Assembly (NCBI GenBank): GCA_023415655.1
Contig: JAEZKD010000220.1
Span: 4,986 to 68,985 of the forward strand
Direction: 5' to 3'
Length of the DNA: 64,000 nucleotides
DNA from: Bacillota bacterium
Lineage (GTDB): Bacteria > Bacillota > Clostridia > Lachnospirales > Lachnospiraceae
Shown piece by piece: positions 25,663 through 33,736 of the stretch (position 1 is its first letter; each line of letters begins with the position of its first letter). The position numbers were made by a program, and so were the translations under genes. The notes beneath the pieces were generated by a model that made no database searches, had not been told where the DNA came from, and worked only from the letters and a program-made list of their open reading frames with translations.

Positions 25663-27144
25663 ATGAATAACACTCCAACGATTACACTAGGTATTGTCTC
25701 TGTAAGCCGTGATTGCTTCCCAATGGAGCTTTCTGCAAGCAGACGTGCAGCAGTTGTATCCGCTTATCACAAAAAAGGATTAAAGGTCGTAGAATGTCCA
25801 ATTACTGTTGAGAATGAATTACATATGAAAGAAGCATTGGCTTATATCAATAAAGCAAAATGTAATGCTTTGGTTATCTATCTTGGGAATTTTGGTCCTG
25901 AAACAGCAGAAACATTATTAGCAAAATCATTTGATGGTCCTGTTATGTTCGTTGCAGCTGCTGAGGAGTCAACCGAGATTCTTGCCGATAAACGAGGAGA
26001 TGCTTACTGTGGTTTATTAAATGCTAGCTACAACTTAAAATTAAGAAATATCAAAGCTTATATCCCTGAGAATCCAGTAGGAACACCAGAAGAAATTGCA
26101 AATCTTATGGCGGATTTCCTTCCAATCGCACGTGCAATCGTAGGTCTTCATAATTTAAAAATCATCTCCTTCGGCCCACGTCCACAAGATTTCTTGGCAT
26201 GCAATGCTCCAATCAAACAGCTGTATAACCTTGGCGTTGAGATTGAAGAGAATTCCGAACTTGATTTATATGCAGCTTTTAATGATCATGTGAATGACAA
26301 GAGAATTCCTTTGGTAATGGAAGATATGGCGAAAGAACTCGGTGCAGGCAACAAAATGCCAGGCATCTTACCTAAGCTAGCTCAATATGAATTAACCTTA
26401 CTTGATTGGATGAACACACACAAGGGTTCCAGAGATTATGTTGTATTTGCTAATAAGTGTTGGCCAAGTTTTCAGACACAGTTCGGATTCGTTCCTTGCT
26501 ATGTCAATAGTCGTTTAACCAGTCAGGGAATTCCTGGATCCTGTGAAGTTGATATTTATGGAGCACTAAGCGAATACATAGGTATCTGTGTTAGTGAGGA
26601 TGCTGTTACCTTACTTGATATCAATAATACGGTACCATCGGATTTATTTGAAGCTAATATCAAGGGCAAGTATAATTACAAGTTAACGGATACCTTCATG
26701 GGCTTCCACTGTGGAAATACCCCACTGAACAAACTAACCTCCGGTACTATGAAAAACCAAAAGATTATGGCAAGAAGTTTAGAGCCAAATCAAGAACCTA
26801 ATATTACAAGAGGTACCTTAGAAGGTGACATCGCTCCAGGAGACATTACATTCTTCCGCTTACAGTCTACTGCTGATGCAAAGCTTCGTGCTTATGTGGT
26901 AGAAGGCGAAATATTACCAGTCCCAACGCACTCCTTTGGATCCATCGGTGTATTCGGAATTCCTGAAATGGGACGTTTTTACCGACATGTACTAGTAGAA
27001 AAGAACTTTCCACATCATGGTGCTGTTGCATTTGGTCGATTTGGAAAGGAAGTATACGAGGTATTCAAATATCTTGAAGTAGAAGAAATTGGCTATAACC
27101 AACCAAAGTCCATGCTATACCCATCCGAGAACCCATTCTGTTAG
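25663..27144 (+). CDS. L-fucose/L-arabinose isomerase-family protein
   Basis: 493 residues, cytosolic. The stretches SCEVDIYGALSEY, LLDINNT and GFHCGNTP hold the Glu, Asp and His that bind the catalytic Mn2+ in the FucI/AraA fold, and all three are kept. Aldose-ketose isomerisation of a pentose or deoxyhexose is therefore likely, but the sequence is far from typical 590-residue FucI and the substrate cannot be named. The start follows GAAAGGTAGGG with a long 13-base spacing. Its very strong promoter suggests high expression. It has no fucose kinase or aldolase neighbour here. Confidence 0.82.
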   Translation: MNNTPTITLGIVSVSRDCFPMELSASRRAAVVSAYHKKGLKVVECPITVENELHMKEALAYINKAKCNALVIYLGNFGPETAETLLAKSFDGPVMFVAAAEESTEILADKRGDAYCGLLNASYNLKLRNIKAYIPENPVGTPEEIANLMADFLPIARAIVGLHNLKIISFGPRPQDFLACNAPIKQLYNLGVEIEENSELDLYAAFNDHVNDKRIPLVMEDMAKELGAGNKMPGILPKLAQYELTLLDWMNTHKGSRDYVVFANKCWPSFQTQFGFVPCYVNSRLTSQGIPGSCEVDIYGALSEYIGICVSEDAVTLLDINNTVPSDLFEANIKGKYNYKLTDTFMGFHCGNTPLNKLTSGTMKNQKIMARSLEPNQEPNITRGTLEGDIAPGDITFFRLQSTADAKLRAYVVEGEILPVPTHSFGSIGVFGIPEMGRFYRHVLVEKNFPHHGAVAFGRFGKEVYEVFKYLEVEEIGYNQPKSMLYPSENPFC

Positions 27145-27246
27145 TGTATAATGATAATGGCACTGAAGGGATAATCCTCTGAGTATGCATAATATACCCT
27201 ATTATATAAACAAGACAAATTGACAAGCAATTCACTTGCCATGAAT

Positions 27247-27300
27247 AAAAACAGGCGATCAAATCATAATCTGATGACTTGAAAGCCTGTTTTTTGTTTT
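27247..27300. terminator. Bidirectional terminator between convergent genes
   Basis: AACAGGC/GCCTGTT with inner pairs TCAA/TTGA and TCAT/ATGA (27249-27292), followed by TTTTTTGTTTTT on the plus strand and TTTTTATTC on the minus strand. Confidence 0.9.
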
Positions 27301-27302
27301 TG

Positions 27303-27791
27303 CTAATATCCTTTTGCTCCTTCAAGAGATTCGTCCATAGTGATCCAATCAGAAACTGGAATGATACGATAGTCTTCCTTGGTATCTCGAATGATAACTC
27401 GATTGATCCCGGCATTAATAATCATTCGTTTGCACATAGAACAACTATTGGCATTCGAAATGTATTCCATCGTATCTACCTCAAAACCAACGAGATATAT
27501 ATCTGCACCAAGCATTTCCTCTCTTGGTGCACTAATGATTGCATTAGCTTCTGCGTGAACACTTCGACATAATTCGTAACGCTCTCCTCGTGGAACGCCT
27601 AGCTTCCTACGAATACAGAAGTTTAAATCACTACAATTTTTTCTCCCTCGAGGTGCACCAACATAACCAGTAGCTATTATTTCATCATGGTTCACAATTA
27701 CAGCACCATAGATTCTACGTAAACAGGTGCTCCTCTTAGAAACAGTTTCTGCAATATCAAGGTAATAATTAATCTTATCTCTTCGTTCCAT
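27303..27791 (-). CDS. dCMP deaminase-family (ComEB-like) protein
   Basis: 162 residues from the ATG at 27791 (AAAGGGGG upstream); the frame opens to 27818 without support. The zinc site is intact: HAEANA (His plus catalytic Glu) and SCSMCKRMI (two Cys). The extra cysteine/histidine region between the first strand and HAEANA (STCLRRIYGAV, NCSDLNFC) is typical of dCMP deaminases of the ComEB type, which make dUMP for thymidylate synthesis. It is a single gene; the amidohydrolase diverges from it 165 bases away. dCMP is the likely substrate, a modified cytidine nucleotide is possible. Confidence 0.88.
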   Translation of the reverse strand: MERRDKINYYLDIAETVSKRSTCLRRIYGAVIVNHDEIIATGYVGAPRGRKNCSDLNFCIRRKLGVPRGERYELCRSVHAEANAIISAPREEMLGADIYLVGFEVDTMEYISNANSCSMCKRMIINAGINRVIIRDTKEDYRIIPVSDWITMDESLEGAKGY

Positions 27792-27955
27792 TCCAATTCC
27801 CCCTTTAAGCAAAATCATTTCTTATCTCATAGCATATCACAAACTACATATTTCTACAATAATCCGTGTTTGTGATATTTTGATTGAAAGTTTGATTTCT
27901 GGGAGATACTAGACCATTAAGAATAAATCAGTTGAGTAATATAGGAGATAGAATC

Positions 27956-29182
27956 ATGAAATTATTGATAAAAGAAGGCAATATCCTAACTATGGATCGC
28001 AAGATAAATCCTAAGCAACAGGATCAACCTCTTTCCAGTACGGGTACCATTATCAATCCTGGTGACATACTAATTCAAGATGGCAAGATTAAAAAAATTT
28101 CTAAATATATTGATCCGAAGCTTCATGAACCAGTAGAAATCCTTAATGTTAGTGGATGTTACGTTATTCCTGGTATTATTGAATCACATTGTCATATAGG
28201 GATAACAGAAGAACGAAAAGGAAAAGAGGGCGATGATTCCAATGAATGTTGTTCTCCTGTCACTCCATATCTACGCGCTATCGATGCCATCAATCCTTTG
28301 GATGCAGCCTTTCATCAAGCACTTAGAGCTGGTATCACTTCTGTGATGGTTGGTCCAGGCAGTAGCAATGCTGTAGGAGGACAGTTTTTGTTCATGAAGA
28401 CCTGGGGTTCCAGATGCATTGATGATTTAATTGTCAAGCATCCTGCCGCAATGAAAATTGCCTTAGGTGAAAATCCGAAAACTCTCTATGGTGGAAAAGA
28501 TATGATTCCAAGTACACGTATGTCGATAGCTGCACTGATTCGTAAGGAGTTATTTAAAGCACAGCAATACAAAAAAAAGAAGGAAGAAGCCTTAAAAGAT
28601 AACAGACCTTTTGAAGAAGATTTTGAATTGGAGTGCTACCTCCCTGTCTTGCGGCGGGAAATCCCTCTAAAGTCGCATGTTCATCGAACGGATGATATCC
28701 TAACTGCAATTCGAATTGCTCAGGAGTTTCAGGTCGATATTACCCTAGATCATTGTACCGAGGGACATTTGATTGCTGAAAAAATTAAAGAATCTGGGTT
28801 TCCTTGCATCGTGGGTCCAGACTTAGCTTCTCGTAGTAAAATTGAAGTGGAAAATATGGCATTTAAGACGGTAGGTATCCTAAATAAAGCAGGAATTAAA
28901 GTAGCAATCACAACGGATCACCCTGTTTCCCTAATTCAAACTCTTCCCTTATGTGCAGGACTTGCTGCAAAGAATGGTTTGGGTATACCAGCTGCTTTGC
29001 TAGCTATCACTCATAATGCCGCTGATATCTGTCGAGTATCAGATCGTATCGGAAGTCTAGAGATTGGAAAAGATGCCGATATTGCAATCTTTGATGGCAA
29101 TCCCATGGAATTATTCACAAACTGTCTCTACACAATTGTAGATGGCTCTATTGCCTATCGTTTTGATCAAAAAAACGAGTGA
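27956..29182 (+). CDS. Metal-dependent amidohydrolase (imidazolonepropionase-like)
   Basis: 408 residues from the ATG at 27956 (TAGGAGATA seven bases upstream); a longer frame to 27932 is less likely. The fold is the amidohydrolase TIM barrel with a small beta-sandwich: ESHCHIG (HxH metal pair), KSHVHRTDDI, LDHCTEGH (metal His residues) and TTDHPV (catalytic Asp). The DADIAIFDGNPME end is common to dihydroorotase/imidazolonepropionase relatives. Substrate not predictable: no hut or pyrimidine gene is near. It ends at a strong hairpin shared with the convergent AIM24 gene. Confidence 0.88.
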   Translation: MKLLIKEGNILTMDRKINPKQQDQPLSSTGTIINPGDILIQDGKIKKISKYIDPKLHEPVEILNVSGCYVIPGIIESHCHIGITEERKGKEGDDSNECCSPVTPYLRAIDAINPLDAAFHQALRAGITSVMVGPGSSNAVGGQFLFMKTWGSRCIDDLIVKHPAAMKIALGENPKTLYGGKDMIPSTRMSIAALIRKELFKAQQYKKKKEEALKDNRPFEEDFELECYLPVLRREIPLKSHVHRTDDILTAIRIAQEFQVDITLDHCTEGHLIAEKIKESGFPCIVGPDLASRSKIEVENMAFKTVGILNKAGIKVAITTDHPVSLIQTLPLCAGLAAKNGLGIPAALLAITHNAADICRVSDRIGSLEIGKDADIAIFDGNPMELFTNCLYTIVDGSIAYRFDQKNE

Positions 29183-29207
29183 ACTGATGACTCAATTCAC
29201 TTATCTT

Positions 29208-29254
29208 CTAGAATAAATTGTCGCATCCAAAAAGGATGCGACAATTTATTCTAG
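29208..29254. terminator. 21-bp perfect hairpin between convergent genes
   Basis: CTAGAATAAATTGTCGCATCC (29208-29228), an A5 loop, and the exact complement (29234-29254). The T-rich outer stem on both strands makes it a probable two-way terminator. Confidence 0.75.
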
Positions 29255-29284
29255 ATATCTCAATCTATTCTAAATATCTTAATC
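29247..29284. repeat. Tandem 19-bp direct repeat
   Basis: 29247-29265 and 29266-29284 differ at 2 of 19 positions. The second copy covers the stop codon of the AIM24 gene. Confidence 0.75.
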
Positions 29285-29962
29285 ATTGTTCTTTCCAAAA
29301 TAAGGAGACAGTCTTCCTGCAACTTGAGAAATATTGATCGTCTGAAGCCATACTTTCCCAGGTCCTCGAAGTACAGTTAAGAAAAGTCCCTCTCCCCCAA
29401 AGAAGATATTCTTGAATCCTTTGATTCTCTCTACTTCGTAGGATACACTAGCTTCAAAACATGCAACATTCCCAGTATCAACTTTGATGATCTCATTCGG
29501 CTGTAAAGTTCTCTCCACTACCGTACCATCAAGTTCAAGGAATACCATCCCATTCCCTGTTACTCTTTGTAAGATGAATCCCTCTCCACCAAAGAATGCT
29601 CCTGATACACTTCTTGATGTTGTAGCAGATAAGGTTACTCCTGGTTGTGCACATAAAAATGCGCCTTTTTGACATATATAATCGGATCCTGGTGTAAGTG
29701 AAAGTGGTACGATCGTCCCTGGAAACGAAGATGCACAACAAATTTCACTGTTTGGCCTTGTTGATGTATAGGTTGCCATAAACATGGATTCACCAGAGAA
29801 CAATCTACCGATTCCCTTTCCGAAGCCCCCCTTCATATTCGTTTCCATCTGAAATCCATCACTCATCCACGTCATTCCACCAGACTCCGTATAGATGGAC
29901 TCTCCTGGCTCTAAAAGCATGGATACCGCTGGAAGTGTTTCACCAAAAATCTTATATCTCAT
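29279..29962 (-). CDS. AIM24/TIGR00266-family protein
   Basis: 227 residues from the ATG at 29962 (GGAGGT upstream). Repeated glycine-rich beta strands (GGMTWMSDGFQ, GGFGKGIGRLFSGES, GEGFILQRVTGNG, GGEGLFLTVLRGPGKVWLQT) are the signature of the AIM24/TIGR00266 family, whose bacterial members form trimeric double-stranded beta barrels of unknown function, some linked to membrane or stress responses. It is a single gene with no membrane segment. The assignment to the family is clear; the function is not. Confidence 0.9.
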   Translation of the reverse strand: MRYKIFGETLPAVSMLLEPGESIYTESGGMTWMSDGFQMETNMKGGFGKGIGRLFSGESMFMATYTSTRPNSEICCASSFPGTIVPLSLTPGSDYICQKGAFLCAQPGVTLSATTSRSVSGAFFGGEGFILQRVTGNGMVFLELDGTVVERTLQPNEIIKVDTGNVACFEASVSYEVERIKGFKNIFFGGEGLFLTVLRGPGKVWLQTINISQVAGRLSPYFGKNND

Positions 29963-30081
29963 ATAGACCTCCAATCAAATTACTTTCTACCATAATTAGT
30001 TGTTTCAATTATAGCATGACTTATTTTTGTAAGCAAATATTAATGGAATAAATGCCTAATTCTTAATCTCAGTGATGAACT

Positions 30082-30816
30082 TTATGCCTTTCTTAAGACG
30101 CAACGTCTTGATATCAATCTACCTAAGATAGCAAATATTAGCGCTGCAAGGATACAAGTAATGACTAAATTATAAGGACGAAACCCCTGATTCACCCCAA
30201 ACATAACCTTTAACATTCTTACCGTTATGTTTGTAATACGCCCTTTCATCACAAAATAATCAAATAACGGGATGAGTACCACGATAGTAACTGGAACTCC
30301 GAGGAATACATAAAGACGTTTCACACGATCCAAGTGATAAAACAGTGCACTGATAAAATAACCAAACATACAACTAAAGAAAAACATACTAAAGTACCAA
30401 AACATCTGTGTTAGCATAAGAAGTAGAAACGAGTCGTATTTCAGACCATCGTAGATTTGATCAAACATGGATACATATAGCTTGTTTCCATAAAGTAAAC
30501 TATAGATGATTCTTTCAATCAGTGCCATTCCTCCACTTAGAAGAAGGCTAAATATTAGATAACTCTGAAACATCGTCTTTCTTGATATTCCATTCTGTAG
30601 ACATATATGAAATAGGGTACGATAAGAAACAATTCCTGATATAAGCAAGTAAATGATAGAGGTCGTTTCCGTTCCAGAAAAAAGGATATGAGAATCCTCA
30701 GATAGTGCTCCAATTAGTAATACTGTAACAATAGATAGAACTATAAATGTATATAATACTGTAATCCCTTTAATTGAATCTTTCCACCAAAATCGAACTA
30801 ATTTATTTGATTTCAA
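30082..30816 (-). CDS. ABC transporter permease of a YtrA-controlled system
   Basis: 244 residues with about six transmembrane helices (VLYTFIVLSIVTVLLIG, FLLMLTQMFWYFSMFFFSC, LGVPVTIVVLIPLFDYF and others). The start is a TTG at 30816 directly after GGAGGGGATAC. It is the third gene of a GntR-ATPase-permease operon, 12 bases after the ATPase. Family knowledge: such three-gene operons react to cell-envelope stress and antimicrobial peptides in Gram-positives. No substrate can be named from the sequence. Confidence 0.82.
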   Translation of the reverse strand: MKSNKLVRFWWKDSIKGITVLYTFIVLSIVTVLLIGALSEDSHILFSGTETTSIIYLLISGIVSYRTLFHICLQNGISRKTMFQSYLIFSLLLSGGMALIERIIYSLLYGNKLYVSMFDQIYDGLKYDSFLLLMLTQMFWYFSMFFFSCMFGYFISALFYHLDRVKRLYVFLGVPVTIVVLIPLFDYFVMKGRITNITVRMLKVMFGVNQGFRPYNLVITCILAALIFAILGRLISRRCVLRKA

Positions 30817-30828
30817 AGTATCCCCTCC

Positions 30829-31686
30829 TTAATGATTGGTTAATTCAATGAATAATTTCTGTAAATCCATCTTTCCTATTTCAAGTCCAACCTGTTCTTC
30901 TTTTTTATTTAACGTTCCTAGAATTGATACTGTTTTTAGTCCTCCAAGTACCGTTTCTCCAAGTACTTCTTTCCCTTTGATAAACTCATCTACTAATTTA
31001 ATAGGTCCTGCTACTGTATATCCACTTGTAAGAAGAGATTCACAACTTTCATTTCGAATTAGTTTCCCTTTTTTGATGATGAACACATGCTCCACCACAT
31101 TCGAAACCTCTTCAATCAAATGAGTGGAGATTACAAATGTCCTTGGTCGTTTTGCATAAGCTTCTAATAAACAGCGATAAAACAAATCTCTATGATTTGC
31201 ATCCAATCCAAGTACTGGCTCATCTAAAAAGATATAGTCTGCTCCTACACAAAGTGCAATAATCACTTTATAGATGGAACGATATCCTGTAGATAATTCA
31301 TTCAGCTTCTTCTTTGGATTCAATTCAAAACGTTCACATAACTCTTTGGCATACTCCATATCAAAAGAATAAAAATAGCTAGTAGCTTGAAATATTCGCT
31401 TCACCGTATAGATTTCTGGATACAGCTCTTGCTCACTCATCATATACACTCTTCCTTGTGCCTCATCATTCTCAGCTGCCACCATACCATCAATATAGAT
31501 TTCTCCATCGGTTGGAAAAAGACGGTTCGAGATTAGATTGAGTAATGTAGTTTTACCTGCACCATTTCGACCGAGCAATCCATAGATTCCATCTTTTTCT
31601 ATGGTTAGGCTGATTTGATCTAATACTAAATTGGTTCCAAATGATTTGGTTAAGTTACGAATCACAATGCTTTGTTTCTCATCCAT
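30829..31686 (-). CDS. ABC transporter ATP-binding protein
   Basis: 285 residues: Walker A GRNGAGKT (near residue 39), Q-loop region (MMSEQELYPE), a weak signature LSTGYRS in place of LSGGQ, Walker B YIFLDEPVLGLD and the switch His in ISTHLIEEV. The C-terminal 60 residues are an accessory domain. The start overlaps the GntR gene by 8 bases, with GGAGGTTCAAC. It powers the permease next to it, probably as a homodimer or paired with another ATPase. The signature drift is typical for the YtrB/BcrA-like exporter class. Confidence 0.9.
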   Translation of the reverse strand: MDEKQSIVIRNLTKSFGTNLVLDQISLTIEKDGIYGLLGRNGAGKTTLLNLISNRLFPTDGEIYIDGMVAAENDEAQGRVYMMSEQELYPEIYTVKRIFQATSYFYSFDMEYAKELCERFELNPKKKLNELSTGYRSIYKVIIALCVGADYIFLDEPVLGLDANHRDLFYRCLLEAYAKRPRTFVISTHLIEEVSNVVEHVFIIKKGKLIRNESCESLLTSGYTVAGPIKLVDEFIKGKEVLGETVLGGLKTVSILGTLNKKEEQVGLEIGKMDLQKLFIELTNH

Positions 31687-32059
31687 GTTGAACCTCCTTT
31701 AAACCTTCTTCAATATACGATATTAATTCTTCTTTCGATAAACCAAGTTTGTTTGCTTCCTCAATCATACTTGCAATGTATGTATGATAGAACTCTGCTC
31801 TTCTTTTCTTTGTAATCTTAGCTACCGCTCCTTCTTTCACAAACACTCCAACTCCTCTTTTCTTGTAAATAATCTCATCGTCCAGTAAACGATTGATTCC
31901 TTTCAACACCGTAGCCGGATTTATCTTTAAATTCGTAGATATCTCTGTCGTGGAGGGGATTTGAGTTTCTTCTTCAAAAGCTCCCACAAAAATTGCTTCT
32001 TCAATCTCATCTGCAATCTGAATAAATATAGGTTTTTCACTTTCAAAATTTAACTTCAA
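31679..32059 (-). CDS. GntR-family regulator, YtrA subfamily
   Basis: About 126 residues from a TTG at 32059 (AGGTGG five bases upstream); a GTG at 32068 is the alternative. The winged HTH is seen in PIFIQIADEIEEAI...ETQIPSTTEISTNLKINPATVLKGINRLL, followed by a short C-terminal helical pair without effector domain, the hallmark of the YtrA subfamily. It heads an operon with the ATPase and permease and should repress it. An operator lies just downstream of the -10 box, as listed. Confidence 0.9.
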   Translation of the reverse strand: MKLNFESEKPIFIQIADEIEEAIFVGAFEEETQIPSTTEISTNLKINPATVLKGINRLLDDEIIYKKRGVGVFVKEGAVAKITKKRRAEFYHTYIASMIEEANKLGLSKEELISYIEEGLKEVQHG

Positions 32060-32081
32060 TGTTACCACCTTTCCTTAGTTG

Positions 32082-32103
32082 GTTAGTTACTCATGTAACT
32101 AAC
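32082..32103. promoter_or_regulatory. Putative YtrA-type operator
   Basis: GTTAGTTAC (32082-32090) and GTAACTAAC (32095-32103) form a perfect 9-bp inverted repeat with spacer TCAT. It overlaps the end of the -10 box and the probable transcription start of the GntR-ABC operon. Confidence 0.75.
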
Positions 32104-32130
32104 TATATAACCATATGTAAATTTTGTCAA
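32102..32130 (-). promoter_or_regulatory. Promoter of the GntR-ABC operon
   Basis: Minus strand TTGACA (32130-32125), 17 bp, TATAGT (32107-32102), overlapped by the inverted repeat. Confidence 0.85.
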
Positions 32131-32287
32131 TACATTTTTTTCAAACTTCATATGAGCCGTAAGTATGCAAGGTTGTCCTAAAGTATTTACTTACAAATTT
32201 TTGTTTTTTATGTTCATTACTGACAAAATGGAATTTGTTCTGATAAAGGAACTTATGATTATATCAAAATATGGAAGATACGATTGC

Positions 32288-32316
32288 TTGACCTATATTT
32301 TTTAATACAGTATAAT
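32288..32316 (+). promoter_or_regulatory. Promoter of the glycosyltransferase gene
   Basis: TTGACC (32288-32293), 17 bp, TATAAT (32311-32316), 40 bases before the start codon. Confidence 0.75.
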
Positions 32317-32355
32317 TCATTTATTGTAAAATATTTACATAGTAAGGAGCAAGCT

Positions 32356-33501
32356 ATGAAAATAGGTATTAATCTACTTTTCATGAATCATACCTCCAAT
32401 CATGGAGTCAATAGACATACAGAAGCACTATTGCAAGGATTTCGAAAGATTGATCGTCTCAAGGACTGCTGTCTCTTCGTACGTGAGCTCTATTATGAGA
32501 AAGCCAAAGAACAATTTGCGGAAGCCACTATTGTATGCATCAAAGCAAAGGGTATCATACATTGGGTCTTGAATCATGTACATAGCTATCATAACTATTA
32601 TGAGTGTAGATATCTAAATCATACACCCTTGGCACTAGCAGCAAAGCAACAAAACATTGACTTAATGCTTCATCCTTTTAATGATAGTACGATTCGCTTC
32701 GTAGAAGGAATCCCAAACATCATGGTGATTCATGATTTGTATTATCTACGCTATCCTCAATACTACGGTTATTTTCTGTACTTCTATGCCAAACGCAAAC
32801 ATGAATACTTCATTAAAAAAGCCGATTCTATCATTACTGTCTCCGAATTTGTAAAAGAGGATATTTTAAAGAATCTAGCGTTGGCAAATGATATATTTAT
32901 TCAAGTCATCCCCAATGCAGTAATACCAGCTCAACTCTTTACTGAATTCATACCAATTGATCCTCCCTATATACTTGCGGTTGCACCACATACTTATGAA
33001 AAAAATCTAATCACCTTATTAAAAGCTTTTTATCTGGTACGTAAGAGAATCCCTCACGAACTTGTAATCCTGGGTAAACACGAAGAAGAGACCAATAATC
33101 TTCATGAATATATCAAAGCAAATGGTTTAACCGAACGAGTTCTTTTTTTAGAAGGTGTTCCTGATGAGCATCGCAATAGCCTCTATAAACATGCCTCATT
33201 ACTTGTTGTCCCTTCGCTAACAGAGAACTTCGGCCGTGTCCCAATTGAAGGTGCTCTATTACAAATTCCGGTCCTCACTTCCAGTGCTAGCGCCCTTATG
33301 GAGGTAACACATGGTTTACTTAATTACTATCACCCACCAACCGACAGCTATGCCCTTGCTTTGAAGATTTCTACCTTACTATGTCATCCACCAGAGAAGG
33401 AACAACTAGAAGCGATTGCTTTGCTTTACTCCCAACTATATGATGAGTCTGCCATCGCAAGACGATTCGAATCCATTATAGAAGGGATTCCAAACATATA
33501 G
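32356..33501 (+). CDS. GT4-family glycosyltransferase
   Basis: 381 residues from the ATG at 32356 (AAGGAGCAAGCT upstream). The GT-B fold is shown by the N-terminal MKIGINLLFM...GVNRHTEALLQGF, the linker ITVSEFVKEDILKN and IQVIPNAV, and the C-terminal ILAVAPHTYEKNL and PSLTENFGRVPIEGALLQIPVL, with the retaining-enzyme E-x7-E motif. It transfers a sugar from a nucleotide donor to an unknown acceptor. It stands alone; no capsule, teichoic acid or exopolysaccharide genes are adjacent. No signal peptide or membrane helix, so it acts in the cytoplasm. Confidence 0.9.
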   Translation: MKIGINLLFMNHTSNHGVNRHTEALLQGFRKIDRLKDCCLFVRELYYEKAKEQFAEATIVCIKAKGIIHWVLNHVHSYHNYYECRYLNHTPLALAAKQQNIDLMLHPFNDSTIRFVEGIPNIMVIHDLYYLRYPQYYGYFLYFYAKRKHEYFIKKADSIITVSEFVKEDILKNLALANDIFIQVIPNAVIPAQLFTEFIPIDPPYILAVAPHTYEKNLITLLKAFYLVRKRIPHELVILGKHEEETNNLHEYIKANGLTERVLFLEGVPDEHRNSLYKHASLLVVPSLTENFGRVPIEGALLQIPVLTSSASALMEVTHGLLNYYHPPTDSYALALKISTLLCHPPEKEQLEAIALLYSQLYDESAIARRFESIIEGIPNI

Positions 33502-33629
33502 CCCAATATGAAACAAAGAGCTGTTACTGAGTTTGATACTCCTCCTGCGTTCCTTAATTTTATTGCTTAATGTACAAACAATAAAACTTAAGATTTGCTG
33601 GTATGGAACCAAACTAGTAACAACTCTTT

Positions 33630-33698
33630 CTTTTTCTATGTATTATTCTTTTTCTATGTATTATTCTTTTTCTAAGTATAATTCTTCTATGTATTATT
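33630..33698. repeat. 18-bp AT-rich tandem repeat
   Basis: CTTTTTCTATGTATTATT occurs exactly twice (33630-33647 and 33648-33665), a third time with two changes (33666-33683), and a fourth shortened time (33684-33698). Degenerate TATT/CTTTT runs go on to the stop of the next gene at 33737. No terminator hairpin was found in 33502-33736. Confidence 0.85.
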
Positions 33699-33736
33699 TT
33701 TTATATATTATCTTTTATATATTTATCTTTTATGTA

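Noticed and set aside
33630..33698. CRISPR array
   Set aside because: The 18-bp units are directly adjacent with no spacers and are purely AT-rich.
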